Shown: positions 8,714 to 17,073 of the stretch, piece after piece | How positions within the stretch are numbered: the stretch's first letter is position 1 | How the letters are laid out: every line of letters begins with the position of its first letter | NCBI GenBank assembly: GCA_964404445.1 | Contig: CAYOJW010000003.1 | Coordinates: forward strand, 186,001-250,000 | Reading direction: 5' to 3' | Length of the DNA: 64,000 bases | DNA from: UBA2336 sp964404445 | GTDB taxonomy: Bacteria > Bacteroidota > Bacteroidia > Cytophagales > Cyclobacteriaceae | Notes under the pieces: model-generated | What the model was told of the DNA's origin: nothing | What the model saw: the letters and a program-made list of their open reading frames with translations, nothing else | Databases searched by the model: none | Position numbers and translations under genes: made by a program

Positions 8714-10033
8714 TCAGCCAACACCTTCTTTATTCCGGCTGATGATGAGGCGATTACTTTTGTCGTACGAGAAGTAACTCCAGATCCAACTGAAAAACAC
8801 AAACACTTTATTGCGGAAACCGATCAGGGAAATGAGGTGAACAAACATCCATAAATACCAGGCTACAAATCCCTGGGTTTTGAACTGCCCTTTAAAAACA
8901 TTCAGATCAACCACTGCCCGGTTCCGGCCTACGGTGGCCATCGAACCTTTATCGAGATAACGGAAAGGCTGGAGCGGTTGATTCTGACGGATCCGTTTTA
9001 AATTTTTGGCTAAGCATATGCCTTGCTGCATGGCCGGGGGTGACATCATGGGGTGACCATCGGGAAAGTTGGGATCGCTGCCTTCCATGATAGCGGCATC
9101 ACCGATCGCAAAAATGTTTTCGTAACCCAACACCCGGTTAAACGCATCTACACGGGTACGTCCGCCACGCCCGATCACATCCGAACGTAAACCGGGTAAG
9201 GGCTGCCCCTTAACACCGGCTGCCCATACCAATGTAGTGCTGCGCAGTGTTTCGCCATCGTTCAGTTCAACCTGTTGGCCATCGAACGATTTTACCGCTT
9301 TGTTGAGATGAACATCAACGCCCATTTTTTGTAGATATGCTAATGCCTTTTCGGAAGCAATGGGCGACATACCCGCTAACAACCGGCTGCCGGCCTCAAC
9401 TAAGTGGATGTTCATCTGGCTGATGTCAAGTTCTTTGTAATCGGTTGGAAAAACATGATGTTTTAATTCCGACAAAGCCCCGGCCAGTTCAACACCGGTA
9501 GGGCCACCGCCAACAATCACAAAGTCCATTAAGCTGTTCATCCGTTCGGTATCGTCAGTAAGCAATGCGGTTTCAAAATTGCGGATGATTTTATTGCGCA
9601 GTTTAATGGCATCGACAATACTTTTCAACGGGATGGAGTTTTCTTCCACGTCTTTCATGCCGTAGTAATTCGTTAGCGCACCGTTGGCAATGACTAAGTA
9701 ATCGTACGTTATGCTGCCGATGGAGGTTTCGATGGTGTTGTCTTCCGGACGAACAGAAATAACTTCGCCCATGCGGAAGTAAAAATTTTGTTGTTTGGCA
9801 AAACGTTTCCGGAACGGAAAGATGATCGAGTTGCTTTCAAGCCCCGAACTGGCTACCTGGTACAGCAACGGCTGAAAGGTGTGATGGTTATAACGATCGA
9901 ACAGCACAACCTCGCCCTCAAAATCGCGAAGGGCTTTGGCGAGTTCTAACCCGGCAAAACCGCCCCCGATAATAATTACCCGGGGTTTTGCGGAACCTGC
10001 CTGGTGTGTATGTATTGTGATGAGTTTTTGCAT
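8714..10033 (-). CDS. ndh: Type II NADH dehydrogenase (NDH-2), FAD-dependent
   Basis: A 439-residue membrane-bound NADH:quinone oxidoreductase that does not pump protons. Two dinucleotide folds are visible: GGGFAGLELAKAL (about residues 23-35) for FAD and GGGPTGVELAGALSE (about 174-188) for NADH, followed by the FAD-binding FAIGDAA motif (about residue 300). The last 60 residues contain an aromatic hydrophobic segment (FVAWYLWMFVHLISLIGF) that anchors the enzyme to the membrane. It would feed electrons into the menaquinone pool made by the men genes at the right end of the window. Alternative FAD disulfide reductase families lack this C-terminal anchor. Confidence 0.93.
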   Translation of the reverse strand: MQKLITIHTHQAGSAKPRVIIIGGGFAGLELAKALRDFEGEVVLFDRYNHHTFQPLLYQVASSGLESNSIIFPFRKRFAKQQNFYFRMGEVISVRPEDNTIETSIGSITYDYLVIANGALTNYYGMKDVEENSIPLKSIVDAIKLRNKIIRNFETALLTDDTERMNSLMDFVIVGGGPTGVELAGALSELKHHVFPTDYKELDISQMNIHLVEAGSRLLAGMSPIASEKALAYLQKMGVDVHLNKAVKSFDGQQVELNDGETLRSTTLVWAAGVKGQPLPGLRSDVIGRGGRTRVDAFNRVLGYENIFAIGDAAIMEGSDPNFPDGHPMMSPPAMQQGICLAKNLKRIRQNQPLQPFRYLDKGSMATVGRNRAVVDLNVFKGQFKTQGFVAWYLWMFVHLISLIGFRNKVFVFFSWIWSYFSYDKSNRLIISRNKEGVG

Positions 10034-10468
10034 GAGATTTACGAAGTGCTATGGGTAAACAGAATACACTGTTTTAAACGTAAAGCATACCCGAAATGGT
10101 TTACGTGGTTAAAACCATAGAAATGTTTTGTGTGCTACGCTGTATTTGTAATATTGTTTTTACGAAAGTAAGAATTCTCGTTAATGATTTTGTGAAAACG
10201 ATTTTTTGTTGAGTTTTGTATGGTTAACTGTTCAGGATTTTTATCAGTTTTTTTTGTGATGAAAGGCAGGTTAACATACTGTCCATAATATTTGCCTGCC
10301 GGACAATAAATGGGTGAACGATTGATCAGGATTACTATATAAGGCCCCCAAAAACCACTCAAAACCTGCCTGTAACGTTACCGGCTGCCCCCATAAATAT
10401 TTTCAGTTCGGTCAATGCCGAAAGCCAAAAAGGAATGTATTTTTGTGATACTTAACCCTGTAATTGTT
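10034..10468. other. Divergent intergenic region without a credible gene
   Basis: About 435 bases between the divergently read NADH dehydrogenase and lipoprotein genes, so it must carry both promoters. A TAnnTTTG-type minus-7 element (TATTTTTG, 10438-10445) lies 23 bases before the lipoprotein start, but no good TTTG lies 19-21 bases before it. A 75-codon open frame on the minus strand has no recognisable composition or start context. No RNA structure was noticed. Confidence 0.4.
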
Positions 10469-11221
10469 ATGACCCGTACTATAATTGTTACCGTACTGTT
10501 TTTAGTTGTTGTATTGCTTACCGGCTGCGACAAACAAGAAAAAGCAAAGCTGCAATCGGAAGTAGATTCGCTGCGCAACGAATTGCAAACATCGCAGCGC
10601 ATGGCGCAAACCCTTCAGGATGTTGGGGTGCTGATGGACTCCATCGATGCAAACCGCCAGTTGTTGCGTGTAAACATGGTAGAAGGCACTACCTACGATA
10701 ACTACACCGCACGCATGAAAGACCTGAACAACTACGTGCGCGAAACCGAAGATAAGATTGCAGACCTGGAAACCCAGCTTAAAAAATCAAGGGGTAATAT
10801 GTCGGCATTTGCCAATACAATTAAAAAGTTAAAAGCCGAATTAGTGACCAAATCGCAGGAGGTTATCCTGTTGCAGGAACAGGCCGAAAAATATCGTAAC
10901 GAAAACCAAAACCTCAGCGAAACCATTCGCTTGCAGGAAGAAGAACTAACCAACAAAGAAGAAGAAATCCGGTTGAAAGAAGTAGCCCTGGCAAGCTCGG
11001 AAGCTAAAATCCAGGAAATGATCATCAATAATAAAATGAGCGAGGCCGATGCTTACTTTAAGCAGGCGCAGGCCGTTGAAGAAGCCGCCAACCGCACCAA
11101 CTTTGCTCCTAAAAAGAAAAAGGCATCTATCCGCGAAGCCATCGATTTATACAAAAAAGCTTTGTCGCTGGGCAAGCAAGAAGCGCGGGCAAAAATTACC
11201 GAGTTAGAAAAGAAGCTGTAA
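10469..11221 (+). CDS. Coiled-coil lipoprotein of unknown function
   Basis: A 250-residue protein. Residues 1-20 form a lipoprotein signal with lipobox LLTGC (C20), so the mature protein is probably tethered to a membrane from the periplasmic side. Residues 25-195 are heptad-rich, with many Leu and Glu/Lys positions and almost no Pro, which predicts a long coiled coil. The C-terminal 55 residues (DAYFKQAQAVEEAAN and then DLYKKALSLGKQEA) look like one or two TPR-type helices. The ATG at 10469 is chosen because the lipoprotein signal starts there. A strong terminator follows 34 bases after the stop. No function is recognised; similar proteins are common in Cytophagales. Confidence 0.8.
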   Translation: MTRTIIVTVLFLVVVLLTGCDKQEKAKLQSEVDSLRNELQTSQRMAQTLQDVGVLMDSIDANRQLLRVNMVEGTTYDNYTARMKDLNNYVRETEDKIADLETQLKKSRGNMSAFANTIKKLKAELVTKSQEVILLQEQAEKYRNENQNLSETIRLQEEELTNKEEEIRLKEVALASSEAKIQEMIINNKMSEADAYFKQAQAVEEAANRTNFAPKKKKASIREAIDLYKKALSLGKQEARAKITELEKKL

Positions 11222-11254
11222 GATTGCTGTAAGAAAACCTGATTTTATGTGAAT

Positions 11255-11287
11255 AAAAGAGCCGGTTTTGTCGGCTCTTTTGTTTTT
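11255..11287 (+). terminator. Rho-independent terminator
   Basis: Perfect stem AAAAGAGCCG / CGGCTCTTTT with a 7-base loop followed by GTTTTTT. It ends the coiled-coil lipoprotein transcript. Confidence 0.9.
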
Positions 11288-11402
11288 TGGAGTGCCGGTA
11301 AAATTCTCGTTATGACCAACTTAGCCATGCATTTGTACGCTTTAGCGGTTGTATTTCAGTAATCCCTGTACTTATCGTAACTTTACGCGCTTTAGACTTC
11401 AC

Positions 11403-12713
11403 ATGACTTTTGAGATAATTCTCACGCTGTTCCTCGTTTTTGCAAATGGTTTTTTTGTAGCTGCTGAGTTTGCTATTGTAAAAGTCCGTTCATCGCAAAT
11501 CGCGCTTGAGAAAAAAAACCTGTCGCGGAAATTAACCCTGCACATTGTTGACCATCTGGATGGCTACTTAGCTGCCACGCAGTTGGGTATTACGTTGGCC
11601 AGTCTGGGGCTGGGTTGGGTAGGTGAAGATGTGGTATCGAAAATAATTTTAAATGCCGTTCACGGTATGGGGTTTGAGCTGAGCGAATCGGTTGCGCATG
11701 GTATTGCCGTGCCGGTAGCGTTCGTGTTGATAACCGTTATGCATATCGTATTTGGCGAGCTGGCTCCCAAAACGCTGGCTATCCGGTTTCCCACAACCAC
11801 TTCATTACGGGTGGCCATACCGCTTCAGGTATTTTATTTTATTTTCCGTCCGTTCATCTGGTTGTTGAACGGAACGGCCAACCTGATGCTAAGTTTATTC
11901 GGCATTAAACCGATGGGTGAACAAGACATCCATACCGAAGATGAACTGAAACTTATTATAGCCGAAAGTGAAGAGGGCGGGGCCATTGAACCATCGGAAC
12001 GCGAGTTAATCCAAAACGTATTCGACTTTGACGACCGCGTTGTACGGCAGGTAATGGTGCCCCGTGTAAAAATCAGCGGCATTAAGGCCGAGGTTACCGT
12101 GCGCGAAGCCATGGACATCGTACTGAAAGAAGGTTACTCACGCTACCCTGTTTACGAAGTTTCGCTCGATGAAATTGTAGGCGTTGTGTTTGCCAAAGAC
12201 ATTATCCGTGCGTATGTAACCAACGAGCAACAGGGTAATAAAGTACAGGCGTTGCGCGATGTAATGCGTTCGGTACAGTACGTGCCCGAAACCATGCCCA
12301 TTGATTCGCTGTTGCGCGATTTCCAGAAAAATAAAAACCAGATGGCCATTGTGGTAAGCGAGTTTGGCGGCACTATTGGTTTGGTAACGCTCGAAGATAT
12401 TCTGGAAGAGTTGGTAGGCGATATTCAGGACGAGCACGATCATGAAGTACAGATTGTAACCACAACCGATAAATTAGTTTATCAGGTAGTGGCGCAATCG
12501 CCCCTGTACGATATTAACAAACTGTTGCCACTGCCTTTCCCCGAATCGGACGAATACGAAACACTGGCCGGATTGCTCACGTATCATCGCGCTTCACTCA
12601 AAGAAGGCGAAGAATTCATCCTGTTTAAGTACAAGATCAAAATACTGAGAGTTTATAAAACCATACCCGAACTGGTAGAAGTAAGACCCCAAGAAGACGC
12701 TGATGACAATTAG
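11403..12713 (+). CDS. CNNM/CorC (HlyC) family divalent-cation transporter
   Basis: A 436-residue protein in three parts: an N-terminal CNNM (DUF21) membrane domain with three to four helices (residues 1-145, starting with the typical FANGFFVAAEFAIVKVR), a pair of CBS domains (about 200-325, with VMVPRVKISGI and GIVTLEDILEE-like motif GLVTLEDILEELVGDI), and a C-terminal CorC_HlyC domain (about 345-430). The family exports Mg2+ or Co2+; older names call it haemolysin. The start at 11403 puts the first membrane helix at the N-terminus, unlike an upstream in-frame start. It converges with corA, with 22 bases between stops, and the two probably balance magnesium efflux and influx. Confidence 0.9.
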   Translation: MTFEIILTLFLVFANGFFVAAEFAIVKVRSSQIALEKKNLSRKLTLHIVDHLDGYLAATQLGITLASLGLGWVGEDVVSKIILNAVHGMGFELSESVAHGIAVPVAFVLITVMHIVFGELAPKTLAIRFPTTTSLRVAIPLQVFYFIFRPFIWLLNGTANLMLSLFGIKPMGEQDIHTEDELKLIIAESEEGGAIEPSERELIQNVFDFDDRVVRQVMVPRVKISGIKAEVTVREAMDIVLKEGYSRYPVYEVSLDEIVGVVFAKDIIRAYVTNEQQGNKVQALRDVMRSVQYVPETMPIDSLLRDFQKNKNQMAIVVSEFGGTIGLVTLEDILEELVGDIQDEHDHEVQIVTTTDKLVYQVVAQSPLYDINKLLPLPFPESDEYETLAGLLTYHRASLKEGEEFILFKYKIKILRVYKTIPELVEVRPQEDADDN

Positions 12714-12735
12714 ACAGTGCGAAAGCCCGGTGCTG

Positions 12736-13749
12736 TCAAAACCATTTTTTTCGTTTGAAATAGTAAATCATGCCTACGGTAACCAATGCCATGAGTACAA
12801 GCACGGCCGGGTAACCGTAATACCATTCAAGCTCGGGCATGTGCTTAAAGTTCATACCATATACACCGGCAATAAACGATAACGGAATGAAGATAGTCGT
12901 GATGATGGTTAACAGCTTCATCACCTCGTTCATCCGGTTGTTCATGGTATTCATGTGAATATCGAGGAGGCTCGCGGTAAGGTCTTTGTAGGTTTCTACC
13001 GAGTCGATCAAATGCACGGTATGATCGTACACATCCGAAAAATAGAGGAGGGTTTCGTCCTGCACAAAACTTGTTTCGCCTTTAACGACTTTGCTCAACG
13101 CTTCGCGCAAGGGATACACCGCTTTGCGTAAAAAAATCAATTCCTTTTTAATCGACTGGATTTTATGGAAGGCTTCTTCGGGCGGATCGGTATAAATGCT
13201 CTCTTCAATGTCATCGATTTGTGTACCGATGTTATCCAACACGGTATAATAGTAATCGACAATAATATCGATTAACCGGTACATCAGGTAATCGGCACCT
13301 TTCTTGCGTACCTTGCCCTGGTCGAGGCGAATGCGTTCGCGGAACGGATCAAACAAGTCACCTTCTTTTTCCTGGAAAGAGATGAGGTAGTTGGTACCTA
13401 ATATAAAACTGATTTGTTCGTAATCAATTTGCGACCCATCGATGCGGTAAAGCATCTTTAATGTGAAGAACAGGTAGTCGTCATATTCTTCGGCTTTGGG
13501 GCGCTGGTCGTCAACCACATCTTCCAGCGTAAGCGCATGAAACGAAAAATGTGCTTGTAGTTTTTCAATGATCGATGGATCGCTCAGGCCATCTACGTTA
13601 ATCCAGTTAACACGATCACTTTTTAAATGTTTCAGTAAATCGTTAACGCTAATGTTATCGATGCGCCCGTGTTCTTCGCGGTTGTACGAAATCAGTTCGA
13701 GTATAACCCGTTCGGGGGCCTGGTTAAAGCCTTCATGTGGTTTGATCAT
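12736..13749 (-). CDS. corA: CorA family magnesium/cobalt transporter
   Basis: A 337-residue pentameric Mg2+ channel of the inner membrane. The hallmark YGMNF motif closes the first of two C-terminal helices (about residues 285-330), preceded by the long soluble alpha/beta domain and by the helix with TIFIPLSFIAG. The loop after GMN carries MPE, which matches the MPEL consensus. The start at 13749 overlaps the end of the mscS gene by 17 bases, so the two are translationally coupled; an upstream start would lengthen the overlap further. Regulation is probably shared with mscS. Confidence 0.93.
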   Translation of the reverse strand: MIKPHEGFNQAPERVILELISYNREEHGRIDNISVNDLLKHLKSDRVNWINVDGLSDPSIIEKLQAHFSFHALTLEDVVDDQRPKAEEYDDYLFFTLKMLYRIDGSQIDYEQISFILGTNYLISFQEKEGDLFDPFRERIRLDQGKVRKKGADYLMYRLIDIIVDYYYTVLDNIGTQIDDIEESIYTDPPEEAFHKIQSIKKELIFLRKAVYPLREALSKVVKGETSFVQDETLLYFSDVYDHTVHLIDSVETYKDLTASLLDIHMNTMNNRMNEVMKLLTIITTIFIPLSFIAGVYGMNFKHMPELEWYYGYPAVLVLMALVTVGMIYYFKRKKWF

Positions 13750-14611
13750 ACGGTTGTGCCGGGAACGCTTGTGTGTAAATGGTGCGGTAAGGTATAACAA
13801 TGCCTTGCCGGTCGAATTCTTTTTTAACAGCCTTCAATAAATCGGTTTTTACAACAAAGGCGGTTGGCGGGTCTTTTGCCCACACGTACGATCGCAGGTG
13901 TTGCCCGAATTCGGTGAGGTTAACAAGGCGAACAATAACCTGCGGTACACCTTTCATTTTGTCTTCTTCAGTGCGGTGATCGCGGCACTCCGGGTGTTGA
14001 ACGGCCTGATCGTGGATAATCTGTATGGCTTTGTCCACATCTGAACTGAACGCAATGGTAAACTCAACGAATATGCAAACTAATTCGTTGCTAAGGGTTG
14101 AGTTAATGATGGTTTCGTTATTGATAACACTGTTGGGGATTACGATCAGCCGGTTTTCAAAATTCCGGATTACCGTATGCCGCAGGGTGATGTCTTCTAC
14201 GTTACCGGTGTATAGCTGACCGATCTGTACGCGGTCGCCTACGCTAAACGGCCTGAAAATAACCAAGAATATACCGCTGATGATGTTTGAAAAAGCCGAC
14301 TGCGAAGCAAAGCCCACAATGGCCGCCAGCACTCCGGCACCGGTAAGCAAGGTGTTGCCGTAGGCGTTTAACGCGGGTATCGATTTAAAAATAACCACAA
14401 AGGCGATCAGGTATATCAGAAAATCGGTAGCGTTTAAAATAAAGCGGTAACGGGTATGGTCAACCTTCAGTTTCAGGGCGGCAGCCTTCACGCCCCGCCC
14501 GATTAAAAATTTAAAAACCCGCGACACTACCGTGGCAAATGCAAGCACAACAATCGCGAATACGATTGATTCCCAAAAACTTCCAGACTTTAATCCAAAC
14601 ATGGGAACCAA
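13733..14611 (-). CDS. Small-conductance mechanosensitive channel, MscS family
   Basis: A 292-residue inner-membrane channel that opens under tension to release osmolytes. Three N-terminal helices (about 10-32, 55-78, 88-110) are followed by the Gly/Ala-rich pore helix in GVLAAIVGFASQSAFSNIISG (residues about 92-112) and the beta domain starting with VGDRVQIG. The vestibule and C-terminal portal regions are complete; E. coli MscS is 286 residues. It shares an operon with corA through a 17-base overlap. The upstream region to the divergent polyprenyl synthase gene is only 85 bases. Confidence 0.93.
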   Translation of the reverse strand: MVPMFGLKSGSFWESIVFAIVVLAFATVVSRVFKFLIGRGVKAAALKLKVDHTRYRFILNATDFLIYLIAFVVIFKSIPALNAYGNTLLTGAGVLAAIVGFASQSAFSNIISGIFLVIFRPFSVGDRVQIGQLYTGNVEDITLRHTVIRNFENRLIVIPNSVINNETIINSTLSNELVCIFVEFTIAFSSDVDKAIQIIHDQAVQHPECRDHRTEEDKMKGVPQVIVRLVNLTEFGQHLRSYVWAKDPPTAFVVKTDLLKAVKKEFDRQGIVIPYRTIYTQAFPAQPYDQTT

Positions 14612-14696
14612 TATACTGGGTTAACCTGATTTTTCTACACCATTGCTTTAAATTCATATTTTGACGGTGATTTATGCCGTTGTAATATTGTGGTTC

Positions 14697-15671
14697 ATGG
14701 CTTTACGGTTAGAGAATATCAAGGCGCCCATTGCCCGCGAGATGGACGAATTCGAGCTGAAGTTCCGGGACTCGATGAAGACCCGCATTCTGTTGCTCGA
14801 CCGGGTAATGAACTACATCGTAAAGCGCAAGGGCAAGCAAATGCGCCCCATGTTTGTGTTTTTAAGCGCGGGGGCGTGTGGGGGCATTACCGAACCAACG
14901 TATCGCGGGGCGGCTCTCATTGAATTATTGCACACGGCCACACTCGTACACGATGATGTGGTGGACGATGCGAATTACCGCAGGGGTTTTTTCTCGATCA
15001 ACGCGCTTTGGAAAAACAAAGTGGCCGTACTGGTGGGCGATTTTCTACTTTCACGAGGGTTGATCCTTTCTGTTGAAAATAAAGATTTTGATTTACTGAG
15101 CATTGTATCGAAAGCGGTAAAAGAAATGAGTGAAGGCGAGTTGCTGCAAATGGAGAAAGCGCGCCAGCTTGATATTACCGAAGAGGTGTATTTTGATATT
15201 ATCCGGCAAAAAACAGCTTCGCTCATTGCCAGTTGTTGTGCCGTGGGGGCGAGTTCATCGGGTGCAGATGCCCAAACGGTTGAAACTATGCGTGCGTTTG
15301 GTGAGAAAATCGGTATGGCTTTCCAGATCAAAGACGATTTGTTCGATTACGGTGATGATGAAATCGGCAAGCCCGTTGGCATCGACATCAAAGAAAAGAA
15401 AATGACGCTTCCGCTGATCTATGCTCTGTCGAAAGCTTCGGGGGCGGATAAGAAACGCATTATTCGTACAGTGAAGAACGAGAGCGAAAAGCCTAAAAAG
15501 GTGCGCGAGGTTATTGAATTTGTAAAAGGTTCGGGCGGCATAGAATATACGCAGGCTACCATGAACCGTTTTCACCAGGAGGCGATGGAGCTATTGCACA
15601 ACCTGCCCGATACGGTGTATAAAACTTCGTTACGCGAATTGGTACAGTTTACGATTGAGCGTAATAGTTAA
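14697..15671 (+). CDS. Trans-polyprenyl diphosphate synthase (isoprenoid chain for menaquinone or cell wall)
   Basis: A 324-residue cytoplasmic enzyme that condenses isopentenyl diphosphate units. Both aspartate-rich motifs are present: the first DDVVDD in LVHDDVVDDANYRRG (about residues 83-97) and the second DDLFDY (about 218-223), followed by the GKPVGIDIKEKKMTLP loop. The small residue pattern before the first motif fits a long-chain (C30-C40) product, which suits menaquinone side-chain synthesis, but chain length cannot be fixed by eye. The ATG at 14697 matches the usual N-terminus; a TTG 36 bases upstream would add an unconvincing hydrophobic leader. Confidence 0.9.
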   Translation: MALRLENIKAPIAREMDEFELKFRDSMKTRILLLDRVMNYIVKRKGKQMRPMFVFLSAGACGGITEPTYRGAALIELLHTATLVHDDVVDDANYRRGFFSINALWKNKVAVLVGDFLLSRGLILSVENKDFDLLSIVSKAVKEMSEGELLQMEKARQLDITEEVYFDIIRQKTASLIASCCAVGASSSGADAQTVETMRAFGEKIGMAFQIKDDLFDYGDDEIGKPVGIDIKEKKMTLPLIYALSKASGADKKRIIRTVKNESEKPKKVREVIEFVKGSGGIEYTQATMNRFHQEAMELLHNLPDTVYKTSLRELVQFTIERNS

Positions 15672-15854
15672 TCGGGTTTGGTTTATTTAAACCGCGAAGA
15701 CGCATAAAGGGGATGAGGCATAGCTTTTGTGCTTGTTGCACAACTATACTGCATGTGCTTCCCGGTCTTCAAATTCACTCAAATTTTAAAGATCATTTTC
15801 TACATATAGGGAGTTTTTTAGTTGCGCAACACCACCAATGTTAGGCGTAGTTAT
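15672..15854. other. Left border of the SIR2/reverse-transcriptase island
   Basis: Begins with a short motif ACCGCGAAGACGCATAAAG (15690-15708), of a kind often found scattered between genes in environmental genomes. Near the right end the plus strand reads GTTAGGC (15839-15845 region), whose reverse complement GCCTAAC fits the RYYYAAC core of integron-type recombination sites. A small palindrome GTTGCGCAAC sits next to it. The composition shifts to AT-rich after this point. Confidence 0.4.
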
Positions 15855-16883
15855 TTATTCTAATTCATCGGGAACTTTGAAATAGTCCGTATTGTAATCA
15901 AAAGCTATCTCCACATTTGGATTAATTCCCCTATTCTTCAATTGAAGTTTCACTTCGTTCTCCGTTTCATGTCCACGTATATTCTGAATATATATTTTTT
16001 TCAATTTGGAATAACTGGATAAAATTTTTCTGTCAATATCTTTATTGAACAAAGGGAGGCTATATCCAATAATCACTAATATTTCAGTTTCCTCCGTCTT
16101 TTTAATTGCTAGATTAATTGTCTTTTCGTTTTCATTGTCCCAAGAAAAATTCAAATAACTGTTGATTGAATTATAAACTTTGGTTGCAGAGAATATTGTA
16201 TCATCTACTGATTTTGAATTTATAATATCAACAATGTCGTAGCCCTCGTTCATATCATATAATCCCGCAACACCGTTTAAATGGATTACAGAAACCTTAT
16301 AATTATTTACATCAAAATTGTCGTTTCCATGATGATAATATTTATCTCCAAGTAAGAATGGGGCAGGGAAAGAAGCAATCATAGCATGAACATCTTTCAT
16401 CCTAGAATTTTCATAATTTTTACTGAAAGCTATTTCAAGTTGATTGTCATAATTCCACGAAAGAATTTTCACATTATCTTTTACGCTATAAATTGAATTA
16501 TCCTCTTTGATCAAAATGTGACTCAAAAATCTGTTATATCGTAAGTCAAGATTTTTATTCTGAGATATAATAAAAAATGCGTTGAGTGTATTTTTTAGTC
16601 TTCTGTATTCGCCTTTTTTGTCAATTTTATTGAATAAATTATCGTAATTGAAAACAGTATTTCGGTCAACAACATGCATTTTCAAATTTTTAGCAAACGA
16701 GTCTACAGTTCCATATTCTTTAGCCTTATCTGCCAGCCAAAACAAATCATTAATTAAAATTTTGACTTTTTCGTCATCGTATTTTTCCAATTTTTTGGCA
16801 AGTTCATTCATAGATTCACTTAGCCCCGCACCAAGAGGTAATGCATTAACGCTTGCCCCTGCACCAAATAAATATGTTATCAA
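15855..16883 (-). CDS. SIR2-like domain protein, putative NAD-consuming defence effector
   Basis: A 342-residue soluble protein with the SIR2-like fold of phage-defence effectors: the nucleotide loop FGAGAS at residues 6-11, the SWNYDNQLE block with N145-Y146-D147 (the position of the conserved TxNYD/NAD-binding Asn-Asp), H201 in VIHLNG as the candidate catalytic histidine, and the Rossmann strand ILVIIGYSLP (268-277) followed by D-rich NKDID. In defence systems such proteins cleave NAD+ to arrest infected cells. It lies 190 bases after the reverse transcriptase gene on the same strand. Codons are strongly A/T-ended, unlike the flanking core genes, which suggests horizontal origin. Defence function is inference. 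Confidence 0.75.
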   Translation of the reverse strand: MITYLFGAGASVNALPLGAGLSESMNELAKKLEKYDDEKVKILINDLFWLADKAKEYGTVDSFAKNLKMHVVDRNTVFNYDNLFNKIDKKGEYRRLKNTLNAFFIISQNKNLDLRYNRFLSHILIKEDNSIYSVKDNVKILSWNYDNQLEIAFSKNYENSRMKDVHAMIASFPAPFLLGDKYYHHGNDNFDVNNYKVSVIHLNGVAGLYDMNEGYDIVDIINSKSVDDTIFSATKVYNSINSYLNFSWDNENEKTINLAIKKTEETEILVIIGYSLPLFNKDIDRKILSSYSKLKKIYIQNIRGHETENEVKLQLKNRGINPNVEIAFDYNTDYFKVPDELE

Positions 16884-17073
16884 TTCTATATTATTTTACT
16901 CTGAATAATTGCGCCCAACGTAAGTACATATGCAATGGTGGGTTGGGGTACGCAAAAAATGGAGCGAAGCGGGATGTTTACGCGACCTACACGTCACTGT
17001 CAACCGTGACAAAACGTTGTTCGAAACTTCAATCTTTGCCCGAGTCCTAAAATCCGTTGTTGTGGAGTGTGCT
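16884..17073. other. Spacer with cassette-border-like palindromes
   Basis: Lies between the reverse transcriptase and SIR2 genes. It contains GCCCAAC (16914-16920 region) and, about 25 bases on, GTTGGGG, an imperfect inverted pair around ATATGCAATGG; further right are TGGAGCGAAGCGGGA and GTCACTGTCAACCGTGAC, the latter a 6-bp stem hairpin. It is more GC-rich than the two genes it separates. Such a patch looks like a recombination border between two separate cassettes, not like an operon spacer. Confidence 0.4.

Noticed and set aside
10135..10362. A 75-codon minus-strand frame in the divergent gap
   Set aside because: No sensible start context, no domain and strongly biased composition; treated as non-coding.
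15690..15860. A CRISPR or tandem repeat at the left edge of the SIR2 island
   Set aside because: No regularly spaced repeat units are present; only one copy of each short motif is seen.
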